Notes: generated by a model not told the origin, from the letters alone. Shown: positions 28,193-38,817, counted from the stretch's first letter. The stretch: DNA of 64,000 nucleotides from an uncultured Candidatus Saccharibacteria bacterium (GCA_947304155.1 CAMZAD010000001.1:1-64000), one strand, 5' to 3'. Numbers and translations are program-made.

Positions 28193-30832
28193 GTGGAGAT
28201 AAAGGGGCGTATTACTGTTTTATGTAAATGTCTTTTTGCATCTGCAATTTTCTCTGCAGTCTTTAATGTAGCGAGCGCTGCGGCATATACCGTAACCTTT
28301 AATTCTACTTTTGGTGAGTTTGATGGCGGCGCTACTACTAACATTGTCGAATATAATGACGACCATACGGTTAAAAGTGGTGAATATAAAGAACCAGTCT
28401 ATAATATCGGCATAGATTCTTCAGATTTTATTACTTGGTATTCCGAATACGACGCTAAGAACCGCGTAAACCTAGATGAAATATTAAGCGACACTACCGT
28501 TTATGCGGCCTACGAAAAGATTACTTGGCGCTGGGATTATACTGGCGGTGAACAGAGTTTTTCGCTCCCAATTACGGCAGGCCTTCAACTCCATGTTTGG
28601 GGCGCGCAGGGTGGAGATATAAACGATGATAACATAGGTGGTTTTGGCGGATATGCAACAGGTCTATTTGATTTTATTGCCAACCAAAACATATATATAA
28701 ACGTTGGCGGAAAAGGCGAAATGTGTGCGAACACATTATCTTGCATTGCTCTTGGTGGATATAATGGTGGTGGAAATGGCACTCTCGGCGAAGGAAGATC
28801 GAGCGGACGTGTAACTGGTGGTGGAGGCGCTACTCATGTTGCCGTGAAATCTGGGGAGCTATCTACTTTGGAGGATTCTCAAGATAATATTGCTATTGTG
28901 GCTGGTGGCGGTAGTGGTATGTATATCTTTACTGGTGATTATAGAAGTGATAGAAACTCTGGTCATGGTGGTGGCTTTATAGGTGCGGCAGGAACTCGTG
29001 GCGGAAGTCCGACGAGCCCAGGTGGCAAGCAAGAGCCTACTACGACGGGTTGTAATAGTCCTTGGTGCAAATTTGGTACATTTGGGCAAGGGTATAGTAA
29101 TAGAACGGAAACTCCAGGTGCTGGTGGAGGATTCTATGGCGGGGCTTCAGGTGCTTATACTGCTGGTGGGGGATCTGGCTTTATTAGCAATGCGGTAGAG
29201 ACGACTCGACATATGGCGGCTTATAACGGAGTTATTGCTGCGTATACAAGTGATGAAGATGATGTTAAAACTATCGGAACAAATAATGTTAGCAATGATG
29301 CTATTGAGGACTACGCAAAGCAAGGTAATGGCTACGCGAAAGCGGAACTAACACGCCTAAACATTCGCTATATCAATGAATTCGATGGTACTGACTTTAC
29401 GAAAGACCAATATGTTGGTAGCCTAGCTCAGGAATTTGAAATTACCCAGCGTCCAGGATATACGGCAGCTTGGTATAAAGGCAACGATGTTTGGGATTTT
29501 GACGACCCTGTAAACTTCGATACTACTTTGGAGGTTAAATACACTCCAATCGTTTATGATCTTGCATATAATCTTGGTACTGGCACACTATCTGAATCAA
29601 ATCCAGATACTTACACTATTGAGTCTGACGACATTACGCTCAACAATCCAACCGCGCCAGACTACTATAACTTCCTTGGCTGGAGCGGCACAGGCCTTAC
29701 TGGCAACAGAAATTTAACCGTTACTATTCCAAAAGGTTCCATCGGCGACCGTGAATATACTGCCAATATCGCGCCAACCCCATATACTATTACCTACAAC
29801 CTTGATGGCGGTACGAATGGCACTAATAACCCAACAGAATATAATTACGAGTCCAACGAAATCGTCCTCGCTCGCCCAACAAAGGAAGGCTACACCTTCA
29901 CTGGCTGGAGCGGCACAGGTATCGATGGCGAAGATAACCTAGACGTGACTATTCCAACTCAGTCTCATGGCGACCGCGAATATACCGCTCACTGGAACAT
30001 TAATAGATATACTGCAACGTTTAATGTTAATGGTGGCACTGCTGCAGATTACACAATTATTAATGGTGACTATGGTGTAGCCTTCGGAACTCTTCCGGTT
30101 ACTTCACGTACTGGTTATAACTTCCTTGGTTGGTTTACTGAGCAGAATGGTGGAACGGAAATATCTGCTTCAACCACTATGCCAGCAGAGAACCACACTT
30201 ACTATGCTCACTGGGAAATTATTGAATATACCATTACTTATGACCTTGGCGGGGAAGATCAAGATAGCTCTCCTATAAATAGCACTGAAAACCCAGGTGG
30301 GTATACTGTTGAAAATTCAAATATCACTTTAAAGCCTGCAACTCCTGGTGATTCTTGGCACAACTTTGTTGGCTGGGCATTAAGTCGCGAAACTGAGGAA
30401 GGCTTGACTGATAACTTCGTAATTGATACTTCAGAAGTTAAGAACATTACGGTTTATGCAATCTTCCAGGCAAATCCTTACACTGTAACGTTTGATCCGG
30501 ATAATGGGGAAGCAACTATCGAGAAAGCTATCGTCGGCACTGAGCCGGTTGGTGAGCTTCCAGAAGACCCAGAAAAAGCTGGCTACGAATTCTTAGGCTG
30601 GTTTGTAAATGGCAAGAAGATTGACGAAACTTTCACTTCACGCGTTGATGTAACTGCAATTGCACGTTGGAAACTTATCCCAACAGTTCCTGATACTGGC
30701 GCAAACTTCATGACTGCAGTATTCTCAAGCTCATCTGTGATTGCAAGTGCAATTTCTGGCGCACTTATTGCACTATTTACTTGTCGCAAGAAAATCGCTA
30801 GAGTGATTCATATTAAGAATTCTAAAGAATAA
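28193..30832 (+). CDS. large surface adhesin: Gly-rich domain, InlB-type B-repeats, VPDTG anchor
   Basis: Signal peptide VLCKCLFASAIFSAVFNVASAAA, Gly-rich domain (WDYTGGEQSFSLPITAGLQLHVWGAQGG), YTITYNLDGGTNG.. repeats, C-terminal VPDTG-TM-basic tail; GTG start chosen downstream of promoter. Confidence 0.8.
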   Translation: MEIKGRITVLCKCLFASAIFSAVFNVASAAAYTVTFNSTFGEFDGGATTNIVEYNDDHTVKSGEYKEPVYNIGIDSSDFITWYSEYDAKNRVNLDEILSDTTVYAAYEKITWRWDYTGGEQSFSLPITAGLQLHVWGAQGGDINDDNIGGFGGYATGLFDFIANQNIYINVGGKGEMCANTLSCIALGGYNGGGNGTLGEGRSSGRVTGGGGATHVAVKSGELSTLEDSQDNIAIVAGGGSGMYIFTGDYRSDRNSGHGGGFIGAAGTRGGSPTSPGGKQEPTTTGCNSPWCKFGTFGQGYSNRTETPGAGGGFYGGASGAYTAGGGSGFISNAVETTRHMAAYNGVIAAYTSDEDDVKTIGTNNVSNDAIEDYAKQGNGYAKAELTRLNIRYINEFDGTDFTKDQYVGSLAQEFEITQRPGYTAAWYKGNDVWDFDDPVNFDTTLEVKYTPIVYDLAYNLGTGTLSESNPDTYTIESDDITLNNPTAPDYYNFLGWSGTGLTGNRNLTVTIPKGSIGDREYTANIAPTPYTITYNLDGGTNGTNNPTEYNYESNEIVLARPTKEGYTFTGWSGTGIDGEDNLDVTIPTQSHGDREYTAHWNINRYTATFNVNGGTAADYTIINGDYGVAFGTLPVTSRTGYNFLGWFTEQNGGTEISASTTMPAENHTYYAHWEIIEYTITYDLGGEDQDSSPINSTENPGGYTVENSNITLKPATPGDSWHNFVGWALSRETEEGLTDNFVIDTSEVKNITVYAIFQANPYTVTFDPDNGEATIEKAIVGTEPVGELPEDPEKAGYEFLGWFVNGKKIDETFTSRVDVTAIARWKLIPTVPDTGANFMTAVFSSSSVIASAISGALIALFTCRKKIARVIHIKNSKE

Positions 30833-30840
30833 TTTAAAAC

Positions 30841-30888
30841 TGCAAATTTGGACGCTTTTATATCTGTAAATGGCGTCCATTTTTGCAT
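30841..30888. terminator. intrinsic terminator
   Basis: TGCAAA..TGGACGC / GCGTCCA..TTTTTGCA. Confidence 0.75.
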
Positions 30889-30967
30889 TTTTGGTAACTT
30901 TTTGTCTTCTTTTGTCTGACTGGTGGCAGATTTCAGTGTCTTTTCTCTCTGGTGATTTTTCTTATGT

Positions 30968-31210
30968 TTGCAATCTGGTTTTAGTTTGTTATAGTGCTGG
31001 CCGTGGGAAGGAACTTAAAAGATTATTGAACCTTCGGAGCTGGTGGGCTTTGTCTCTCAACAGGCTCAATAAACGGCTATTCTAGAAATGCTAGAGTTTT
31101 GTTAGAAAGGAGAAAGATGAAGACTCTAAAGATTAGACTCTTGTGGAATCTTGTTAATTTCGAAATTACTTTCGGACAAAAAACTCGCTAGCGTGAGCTA
31201 GCAAGTTTTT
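30968..31210 (+). ncRNA. candidate short transcript with promoter, structured 5' part, 24-aa ORF and terminator
   Basis: TTGCAA-N16-TATAGT; TTATTGA(31023)/TCAATAA(31066) helix; ORF 31117-31191; terminator ACTCGCTAGC..GCTAGCAAGTTTTT. Confidence 0.45.
31117..31191 (+). CDS. 24-aa small ORF MKTLKIRLLWNLVNFEITFGQKTR
   Basis: SD gaaaggag 7 nt upstream of ATG; stop codon lies in the terminator stem. Confidence 0.45.
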   Translation: MKTLKIRLLWNLVNFEITFGQKTR

Positions 31211-31479
31211 ACCACAACCAGACAGGTGATGATTCTAGATAAATCATCTGTCTATGTTTATTATATTATAAACGTAAGAGGGAAGTCAAGAATAAAAAGC
31301 GGCCGTCAAGCCGTTCGCGAAAACATTAACAATTCTAGAAACAACATCCAAAACTGTGACTTAACAACCGCTTTTTGATGTTGAAATATAAAGTTAAAGA
31401 AGTTACTTTTTATACTCCGGATCAGGAATACTTCGGAGAAGACTAAAACTCTGCATTAAAATATTGTATAATTATTTTA

Positions 31480-32940
31480 ATGGGAAAACGTAGAGTTGAT
31501 AAGGCGATAAAGGTCGCGACAAAAGCGCACGAAGGCCAGTTGAGAAAGTCTGGCGATCCATACATTGTGCATCCGCTTGCAGTGATGAAAATTTTGCAGG
31601 ATTGGCACATGGACGAAGACACGATTATTGCTGGTGTGCTTCATGATACTGTAGAAGATACATCGCTCACGCTTGAAGACATTAAAAATGAATTTGGCGA
31701 GGGCGTGGCGCATCTTGTTGATGGCGTTACGAAACTTAGTAAAGCACGTTCTGGTATGCGCGATATTGATACGTACCTTCCACAAACGCGTGACAATCTA
31801 CTTCGTCTTTTAATTGCAACTGGCGCAGATATTCGTGTTTTGATTATTAAACTTGCTGATAGACTTCATAATTTAAGAACGCTTTCTGCACTTCCACCAG
31901 ACAAGCAAAAGAAAATCGCAAAAGAAACTTTGGAAGTTTTTGCGCCGCTCGCAGACCGACTTAACATGGGGCGTCTCCGCGTGGAAATGAGTGACGTGGC
32001 ATTTTCATATGTGGACCCAAAACGTTATAACGAGCTAAAAGATTTGTTGGAAGAACGTAATCGTTCGGCTGAAAAAACTTTGAAAAAAATTCAGGAAGAA
32101 ATTTCAGAGCTTTTGACGCGTGAGAAAATTAAATTTGAACTTTCTGGCCGTATAAAATCAATTTATTCTTTGCATAAAAAATTAGCAAAATACGATCAAA
32201 ATATTGATGCGATTTATGACTTAACGGCACTTCGCATTATTGTCGACGATATCACGACATGTTATCTCGTGCTTGGTTTAATTCATTCGCTTTACACGCC
32301 AATGTCTGGCAGAATTAAAGATTATATTGCAATGCCAAAACAAAATGGTTATCAGTCGCTTCATACAACCGTAATTACAAAAGACAAGAAAATCATTGAA
32401 TTTCAGATTCGCACAAAAGAAATGCATGAATATGCAGAGCATGGTCTTGCGGCGAGCTTCTATTATAACGAACAAAAAATTACAGAAAATTATCGTACTG
32501 GAAAAATTCAACATTTGCCGATGAACTTGCTTTGGATTACGGAACTTCAGCAAGCAGCGGCACAACTTCGCGCTGGTAAAAAAGTAAATCTTGATAAATT
32601 GAAACTCAATCTTTTTGCCGATAAAATTTTCGTTTATACGCCAAAGGGCGACATTGTTGATTTGCCACAAGGTTCGTTGCCGCTCGATTTTGCATATCGT
32701 CTGCACTCGGAAATTGGTGGACATGTGACGGGTGTAAAAATCAATGGCAAGATGTCTAACTTGAACACAAAATTGAAACACGGTGATGTGGTTGAAATTC
32801 TAACTTCAAAAACTCAGACTGCAAAATCAAGTTGGTTTGATAAAATCATTACGCCACATGCGCGCAACAAATTGCGCCAACAACTCGGGCGAGCATCGGA
32901 AGTTATTCCAAAAATGACTCCGCCAAAAAACAAGAAATAA
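31480..32940 (+). CDS. bifunctional (p)ppGpp synthetase/hydrolase, short RSH without ACT domain
   Basis: HD motif GVLHDTVEDT, synthetase NGYQSLHTTV, TGS domain; ends soon after TGS. Confidence 0.9.
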   Translation: MGKRRVDKAIKVATKAHEGQLRKSGDPYIVHPLAVMKILQDWHMDEDTIIAGVLHDTVEDTSLTLEDIKNEFGEGVAHLVDGVTKLSKARSGMRDIDTYLPQTRDNLLRLLIATGADIRVLIIKLADRLHNLRTLSALPPDKQKKIAKETLEVFAPLADRLNMGRLRVEMSDVAFSYVDPKRYNELKDLLEERNRSAEKTLKKIQEEISELLTREKIKFELSGRIKSIYSLHKKLAKYDQNIDAIYDLTALRIIVDDITTCYLVLGLIHSLYTPMSGRIKDYIAMPKQNGYQSLHTTVITKDKKIIEFQIRTKEMHEYAEHGLAASFYYNEQKITENYRTGKIQHLPMNLLWITELQQAAAQLRAGKKVNLDKLKLNLFADKIFVYTPKGDIVDLPQGSLPLDFAYRLHSEIGGHVTGVKINGKMSNLNTKLKHGDVVEILTSKTQTAKSSWFDKIITPHARNKLRQQLGRASEVIPKMTPPKNKK

Positions 32941-32967
32941 GATGTCGCTTATGGTATAATGGGGGAT

Positions 32968-34704
32968 ATGAGGGATTTTTTGAAGCTCCGCTCAAATATT
33001 CTGAAAGTAATCTTGGTTGCGGCGATGACCGTAATCGTGATTCGTCTTTTTATGATTCAAATTGTGAAGCATGACTATTATGTGGCGCAGGCTGAAGCAC
33101 AACATACGATGCAAAATACTTTGCTTGCAAAACGCGGTGAGATTTATATTTTGGATGGCGACGAGCCGGTGCCGATTGTGATGAATTCAAAAGTTTGGAC
33201 AGTGATTTTGGACCCGCAAGTGGCAGTTTATGAACGCGATAAAATTGAAAAAACTTTTAATGAATTAATAAAAGATAATTTGGTGGCGAAATATGATGAT
33301 GTTTTTGATTCGGAATATCGTTATTATATCGTGGCGAGAAATGTGCCATATAAGCAAGCACAGCAAATTAAGGAAGCAGAACTTTCGGGTGTGTTCTTGC
33401 AGGCTACAACAAAACGTGTTTATCCAGAGAATAAAATGGCGGCAGGACTACTTGGTTTTGTGAATAGTGATGGTGTTGGGCAGTATGGCGTTGAAGGGGC
33501 TTTGAACGAAGATTTAGCAGGGAAGAATGGCGTTCTTAAAACCGTGAAGGATGTGAATAATATTCCGCTCACAATTGGTGATGATAATGTGAAAATTCCG
33601 GCTGAGGACGGTAAAAATATTGTTTTAACAATTGATAGAAATATTCAGAATAAGGTTGAGCAGGTTTTGGCGGCGAAATTAAAAAAGTATAAAGTTTCGC
33701 ATGGCTCGGTAATTGTAATGAATCCAAATACGGGCGAAGTTTTGGCGATGGCAAGTTTGCCGGATTATGATGCGGCGAATTATAGTAAAGTTGAGGACGC
33801 GTCGGTTTTTCAAACGGACGTGACAATGGATGCGTATGAGCCGGCATCGGTTTGTAAAACTTTTGCAATGGCTGCGGCCATTGACATGGGAAAAATGACG
33901 CCAAAAACGACTTATCAAAACAATGGATATACAGTGGTTGATGGTTGGAAAATTTGGAACTCGCTAAAAAATTATCGCGGTGTGACAACTATGCAATATG
34001 CACTTAATATGTCGTTTAACACAGGTTCGACTCAGGCATTGAGGCTGCTTGGTGATTCAGAAACTGAAATTACGGAAAAAGGGAAAGAGCGTCTTTATGA
34101 TTATTATAACAATAAATTCTGGTTTGGCCGTGAGACGGGAATTGAAGTTGCAGAATCACCTGGTTTAATTATTTCTCCAGACGATGTTGATGGTACGGAT
34201 GCACGTTACGCAAACATGACTTTTGGCCAAGGTTTTAATATTACTTTGCTTCATCTTGCTGCGGCGTATTCGTCTGTGGTAAACGGTGGTGAATATTACA
34301 AACCAACGGTTGTGGCTGGTGAAATGAAGAATAAAGAATTTATTAAGAAAGATACAACTAAACCTGATCATGAAACAATTTCTAAGGCTACGTCTGATAC
34401 AATGCGCGAAATGTTAGTTGGTGTTAGAAAAACTTATGGCGGTGCAAAAAACTTTGACAGTAAAGCTTATGTTGGTGGTAAAACTGGAACGGCACAAGCA
34501 ATTCGTAACGGCAAATATGTGATGGATGAAACGATTGCAACTTATGCTGGATTTGGAGCGGCTTCAAAAGATAGTGAGGCAAAATATATTATTATTGCGA
34601 AGGTTTGGGAAAAAGGAAAGAATATGGATGGTGGCGCGCATGCTCGCCCAATCTTTGATGAAATTTCAAAATATTTAATTGATTATTATAAGTTATCGAA
34701 GTAG
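32968..34704 (+). CDS. ftsI: penicillin-binding transpeptidase, FtsI-like (start trimmed)
   Basis: EPASVCKTFAMAAA (SxxK context), SFNTG, GGKTGTAQA; ORF-track start 32959 overlaps the -10 box. Confidence 0.85.
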   Translation: MRDFLKLRSNILKVILVAAMTVIVIRLFMIQIVKHDYYVAQAEAQHTMQNTLLAKRGEIYILDGDEPVPIVMNSKVWTVILDPQVAVYERDKIEKTFNELIKDNLVAKYDDVFDSEYRYYIVARNVPYKQAQQIKEAELSGVFLQATTKRVYPENKMAAGLLGFVNSDGVGQYGVEGALNEDLAGKNGVLKTVKDVNNIPLTIGDDNVKIPAEDGKNIVLTIDRNIQNKVEQVLAAKLKKYKVSHGSVIVMNPNTGEVLAMASLPDYDAANYSKVEDASVFQTDVTMDAYEPASVCKTFAMAAAIDMGKMTPKTTYQNNGYTVVDGWKIWNSLKNYRGVTTMQYALNMSFNTGSTQALRLLGDSETEITEKGKERLYDYYNNKFWFGRETGIEVAESPGLIISPDDVDGTDARYANMTFGQGFNITLLHLAAAYSSVVNGGEYYKPTVVAGEMKNKEFIKKDTTKPDHETISKATSDTMREMLVGVRKTYGGAKNFDSKAYVGGKTGTAQAIRNGKYVMDETIATYAGFGAASKDSEAKYIIIAKVWEKGKNMDGGAHARPIFDEISKYLIDYYKLSK

Positions 34705-34728
34705 CTATGTGTTATAATAAAGGTGGTT

Positions 34729-35769
34729 ATGTTTCAGAATAGTTATATATCTCAAGAAGCGTTTTTCGGATTAATACTTGCGCTCGGTTCATTTCTTTTG
34801 TCAATGTTTTTGACTCCAGTTTATACACATTTTGCGTATAAATATCATTGGTGGAAGAAGCAAAAGCAAACTACTTTAACTGGTGAATCTTTGCCAGTGA
34901 TGACGAAGTTACATGCGCATAAATTTAAACGCGCTTTTCCAACGATGGCTGGAATTGTGGGTGTGGTGGTTGTCGCAGCAATTACTTATATGTGCAACTG
35001 GTATCGTGCAGAGACTTGGTTGCCATTTGCTGGCTTTATTGGCGGTGCATTTGTCGGCTTTATTGATGATTTAATTAATGTCTTTGGTTCAGGAAAAGGT
35101 GCGGCAGGTCTACGTGCACCAGTAAAATTTTTCTTGATTACGATGATTGGTCTCGGCCTTGGTTGGTTCTTTGTTTATAAACTTGGTTGGACTTCAATTC
35201 ACGTGCCGTTTTATGGCGACTTCACGCTTGGTGCGATTGGTATGATTTTACTATTTACCTTTGCAGTTGTATCAACTTCAAACGCAGTAAATATCTCTGA
35301 TGGCTTGGATGGTCTTGCGGGCGGCTTAATGATTATCGCTTACGGTGCGTTTGGCGCAATCGCATTGTTCAGAGGCCAATTCCAGCTCTTTGCATTCTGT
35401 ATGACAGTAGCTGGCTGGTTGGTTTCTTATGTTTGGTTCAACGCTCCACCGGCACGTTTCATGATGGGCGATGTCGGCTCGTTCGCGCTTGGCTCTGGTC
35501 TTGGTGTGGTTGCAATGATGACAAACTCATTCTTCTTGCTGCCAATTATCGGCATTTTACTCGTGATTGAGGCTGGTTCAAGCCTACTTCAAATGATTTC
35601 AAAGAAAGTTTTTGGAAAGAAAATCTTTATCTCTGCTCCAATTCATCATCACTTGGAAGCAAACGGCTGGGGTGAGGCAAAAATTGTTATGAGATTTTGG
35701 ATGATTGCTGGTGTGTTTGCGATTGTTGGCATCTTCATCGCAATGACCGGTGGAATCGTAGTAAGATAA
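34729..35769 (+). CDS. mraY: phospho-MurNAc-pentapeptide transferase
   Basis: NAVNISDGLDGLAGG, PIHHHLEANGWGEAKIVMRFW. Confidence 0.94.
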   Translation: MFQNSYISQEAFFGLILALGSFLLSMFLTPVYTHFAYKYHWWKKQKQTTLTGESLPVMTKLHAHKFKRAFPTMAGIVGVVVVAAITYMCNWYRAETWLPFAGFIGGAFVGFIDDLINVFGSGKGAAGLRAPVKFFLITMIGLGLGWFFVYKLGWTSIHVPFYGDFTLGAIGMILLFTFAVVSTSNAVNISDGLDGLAGGLMIIAYGAFGAIALFRGQFQLFAFCMTVAGWLVSYVWFNAPPARFMMGDVGSFALGSGLGVVAMMTNSFFLLPIIGILLVIEAGSSLLQMISKKVFGKKIFISAPIHHHLEANGWGEAKIVMRFWMIAGVFAIVGIFIAMTGGIVVR

Positions 35770-35781
35770 GGAGGTTTAACC

Positions 35782-37029
35782 ATGCGAAAGCATAGAGGAG
35801 ACGTATTAATTATTGTCATATCTATGATTTTGATGGGAATCGGCCTTCTGGTGATGTACGTGATTGGGCCAGTGCGCGCGAATTTTTTGAATGCAGCGTA
35901 TGGGGCTTCATATTCTGAGAGTTTTTTCTTTATCCACCAATTAATTTCAGTGGGGCTGACGATTTTGGCATTTATCTTCTTTAGTAAAATCCTGAAAAAA
36001 GAGATGTTGTTTAAAGCGGCGCAATGGATAATGATTGCGGCGATAGCGTCATGCGTGATTCTGGCGTTAGCTCAGGTAACACATTCTTCAATCGCGAAAT
36101 GTGAACTTGGTGCATGTAGGTGGTTTGCGATTGGTTCAGTTTCTTTGCAGCCGGCTGAATTTGTAAAATTTGCACTAGTGATTTATCTTGCAAGCATCTT
36201 TACGGAATATAGCAAGAAAGGGAAGAATATCTTGATGAATAAGGATTTTCTGATTCGCTATATTTTGTCGGTCGGGTTGTCCTTGCTCTTTGTGGTGGTA
36301 GTCCAGAAAGACTTGGGTTCAGGTCTTCCAATCGTAGTGATGGCTCTTGCAACACTTTTTGTGTCTGGCGTGCCGATTAGTAGCTTCCTTTTAGTCGTAC
36401 TTGCGGTGTTGGTGCTTGGTTTTGGCGCGATTATGACTTCGGAGCACCGTCGCGCAAGGCTTTGGACTTATCTTGGGCTTTCATCAGAAATTGAAGAGGT
36501 GGAAGACGATGCGGCAGATTCGTATCATATTGAGAATGCTTTGATTGCGATTGGCACGGGCGGTTTGTTTGGTGTGGGGATTGGTAACTCTGTGCAAGCT
36601 ACGGGTTATCTTCCAGAATCAATTAACGACTCGGTCTTTGCAATTATGGGTGAAACCTTTGGCTTTATTCAACTAGTTGGCGTACTACTTCTCTTTGTCT
36701 GGCTTTTGATGAGAATTTTGAAGGTGGCAGATTTTTCAAAAGAGATGAATAGTAATTTAGTGGCGATCGGGGCGTTTGCCTGGATTATGACGCACGTGGT
36801 GGTGAATATTATGTCAATGACGGGAATTACGCCGCTGACTGGTATCACATTGCCGCTTCTTTCTTATGGTGGTACGAGCATGATGGCGATGGGTGCGGCG
36901 CTTGGTGTGGTTTATCAGTTATCTCAATATACCCAGCGTAAAGTTGTGATTGACACCGAGAGAACAGAGGGGAATAGGGAAGATATTACTACGGAATATA
37001 GAAGAATTAATTATAGGAGGAGAAGATGA
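35782..37029 (+). CDS. ftsW: FtsW/RodA SEDS glycosyltransferase
   Basis: SLQPAEFVKFALVIYLA, VQKDLGSGLPI, LPLLSYGGTSMMAMGAALG. Confidence 0.92.
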   Translation: MRKHRGDVLIIVISMILMGIGLLVMYVIGPVRANFLNAAYGASYSESFFFIHQLISVGLTILAFIFFSKILKKEMLFKAAQWIMIAAIASCVILALAQVTHSSIAKCELGACRWFAIGSVSLQPAEFVKFALVIYLASIFTEYSKKGKNILMNKDFLIRYILSVGLSLLFVVVVQKDLGSGLPIVVMALATLFVSGVPISSFLLVVLAVLVLGFGAIMTSEHRRARLWTYLGLSSEIEEVEDDAADSYHIENALIAIGTGGLFGVGIGNSVQATGYLPESINDSVFAIMGETFGFIQLVGVLLLFVWLLMRILKVADFSKEMNSNLVAIGAFAWIMTHVVVNIMSMTGITPLTGITLPLLSYGGTSMMAMGAALGVVYQLSQYTQRKVVIDTERTEGNREDITTEYRRINYRRRR

Positions 37030-38258
37030 AAATCTTAGTCGTCGGTGGCGGTTCAGGTGGACATATTACGCCGGCAGTTGCGGTGGTGCGCGAAATACTA
37101 GAAAAAAGACCTAGGACAAAGGTTGAGTTTTGGACTGACAAGAAATATTACAAGAATGTTGTAAAGATTACAACAGAAATAGGTGTGCGCTGGGGTGATG
37201 AAGACAAGTTAGGTTCAAAGAAGAGTCCATACATTAAGGTCCGTAAAGTGATGGCTGGCAAATTCCATCGTTATTCTGGTCTGAAGTTCAAGGATTATTT
37301 TGATAATCACGCTAAGACATTTAGGGATGTAGTTTTTGGAAACTTCTTCGGTTTCTTTGGATTCATGGGTGGGCTAATTCAATCATTCTTTAGACTACTT
37401 AGAAAGAGCAATCGCCCAGACGTGATTTTCTTAAAGGGTGGATTCGTAGGACTTCCAATTGGTATCGTTGCAAAATGGTTTAAGATTCCATATGTAATTC
37501 ATGAGTCTGACGCTGTGGCGGGACTTGCAAACCGTGTTTTGATGAAGAAGGCACGCGTAGTGGCGCAAGGTAGTAAGTTTGAAGAAAAGCCGGGACGTGA
37601 GAACTGGGTTTGGGTTGGTATTCCAGTGGCAGCGGAGTTTAAGAAAGTTTCTGCTACAACTCAGAAGCAGTTAAAACGTTCGGCTGGATTCGACCCAGAA
37701 AAGCCACTAGTGCTGGTTACGGGCGGTTCACAGGGTGCAGAACATATTAACACGGCAATGCGTGAGATTTTGCCAGAAGTTTTAAAAGTTGCTTCTGTGG
37801 GGCTTGTGGCAGGTAGAAAACGCTATGAAGAGATGGTTGACCTCAAGAAATATGAAGAATGGGATAAGGCAAAGTTGCAATCTAATTTCCGCCTTTGGAA
37901 CTTCTCGCCAGTGATGCATGAACTTCTAGGCGCGGCAGACGTAGTGGTTTCCCGTGCTGGTGCAACTACGATTGCTGAACTTGCAGCACTTTCTAAGGCG
38001 GTGATACTGGTTCCATTTGAAAAATTGCCTGGCGACCATCAATCTCGTAACGCTGAGAGGCTTGGAGAGATTAATGCGGCAGAAATTGTGCCAGATAGTA
38101 AAATTGTGGAAGAGCCAAAGGCACTACTTACGGCAATTAAGAAGCTGGTGAATGACCCGAAGAGGCGCGAGGAGTTGGCAAAGAATTTACATGAAGAATC
38201 AAAGACTGACGCAGCAGTAAGACTGGCTGATATTTTGATTGAGATTGGCGCGAACTAA
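37026..38258 (+). CDS. murG: UDP-GlcNAc undecaprenyl-PP-MurNAc-pentapeptide transferase
   Basis: VVGGGSGGHITPAVAV, VTGGSQGAEHIN, SRAGATTIAELAALSKAVILVPF. Confidence 0.93.
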   Translation: MKILVVGGGSGGHITPAVAVVREILEKRPRTKVEFWTDKKYYKNVVKITTEIGVRWGDEDKLGSKKSPYIKVRKVMAGKFHRYSGLKFKDYFDNHAKTFRDVVFGNFFGFFGFMGGLIQSFFRLLRKSNRPDVIFLKGGFVGLPIGIVAKWFKIPYVIHESDAVAGLANRVLMKKARVVAQGSKFEEKPGRENWVWVGIPVAAEFKKVSATTQKQLKRSAGFDPEKPLVLVTGGSQGAEHINTAMREILPEVLKVASVGLVAGRKRYEEMVDLKKYEEWDKAKLQSNFRLWNFSPVMHELLGAADVVVSRAGATTIAELAALSKAVILVPFEKLPGDHQSRNAERLGEINAAEIVPDSKIVEEPKALLTAIKKLVNDPKRREELAKNLHEESKTDAAVRLADILIEIGAN

Positions 38259-38283
38259 GCCGTTTATGCTAAAATATTAGTAT

Positions 38284-38817
38284 ATGAAAATTGGGAAGAC
38301 GATTGTTGGTGAGCGAGAAAAGGCTGTTTCTAGCTCAGAGAGGATTGCGATTCGCGAGAAAGAGCAGAAGCGCAAGATTATGTCTGCCGCAATTTTTATA
38401 CTTGGCCTAATTCTTTTTATTGTGCTGGTTGTGGCAATTATTACGAATATTGTTGATGCACACAAGAAAAATGAGATTGAGATTCGCGGAGCGGATGAAT
38501 ATCGTCCGACGGTCGATATTATTGACGAGGCGAATGCTGGATATATTACGGACCGAATTAAAAAGTATGTCGGCCAGACCGAACAAGATTTTTATGATGT
38601 TGGGTATAAAGTTTCGCGAGTGATTTTGCCAATTGGTAAGACGCGTGAACTAGATTTTTATATTGAAGGCCGGGAAGAGTACTATAAGTTCAATTTGGAT
38701 CGTGGGACGGCAGAGTCGGTTGAAGACGTGATTCGCATGATTAGATACTTAAAAGAAAAAAATATCAAGGCTACTTATGTTGACGTGCGAATTGCTGAGC
38801 GCGCGTACTATAAATAA
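38284..38817 (+). CDS. single-TM protein, possible minimal FtsQ/DivIB-like
   Basis: N-terminal TM, C-terminal YVDVRIAERAYYK, position after murG. Confidence 0.45.
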   Translation: MKIGKTIVGEREKAVSSSERIAIREKEQKRKIMSAAIFILGLILFIVLVVAIITNIVDAHKKNEIEIRGADEYRPTVDIIDEANAGYITDRIKKYVGQTEQDFYDVGYKVSRVILPIGKTRELDFYIEGREEYYKFNLDRGTAESVEDVIRMIRYLKEKNIKATYVDVRIAERAYYK

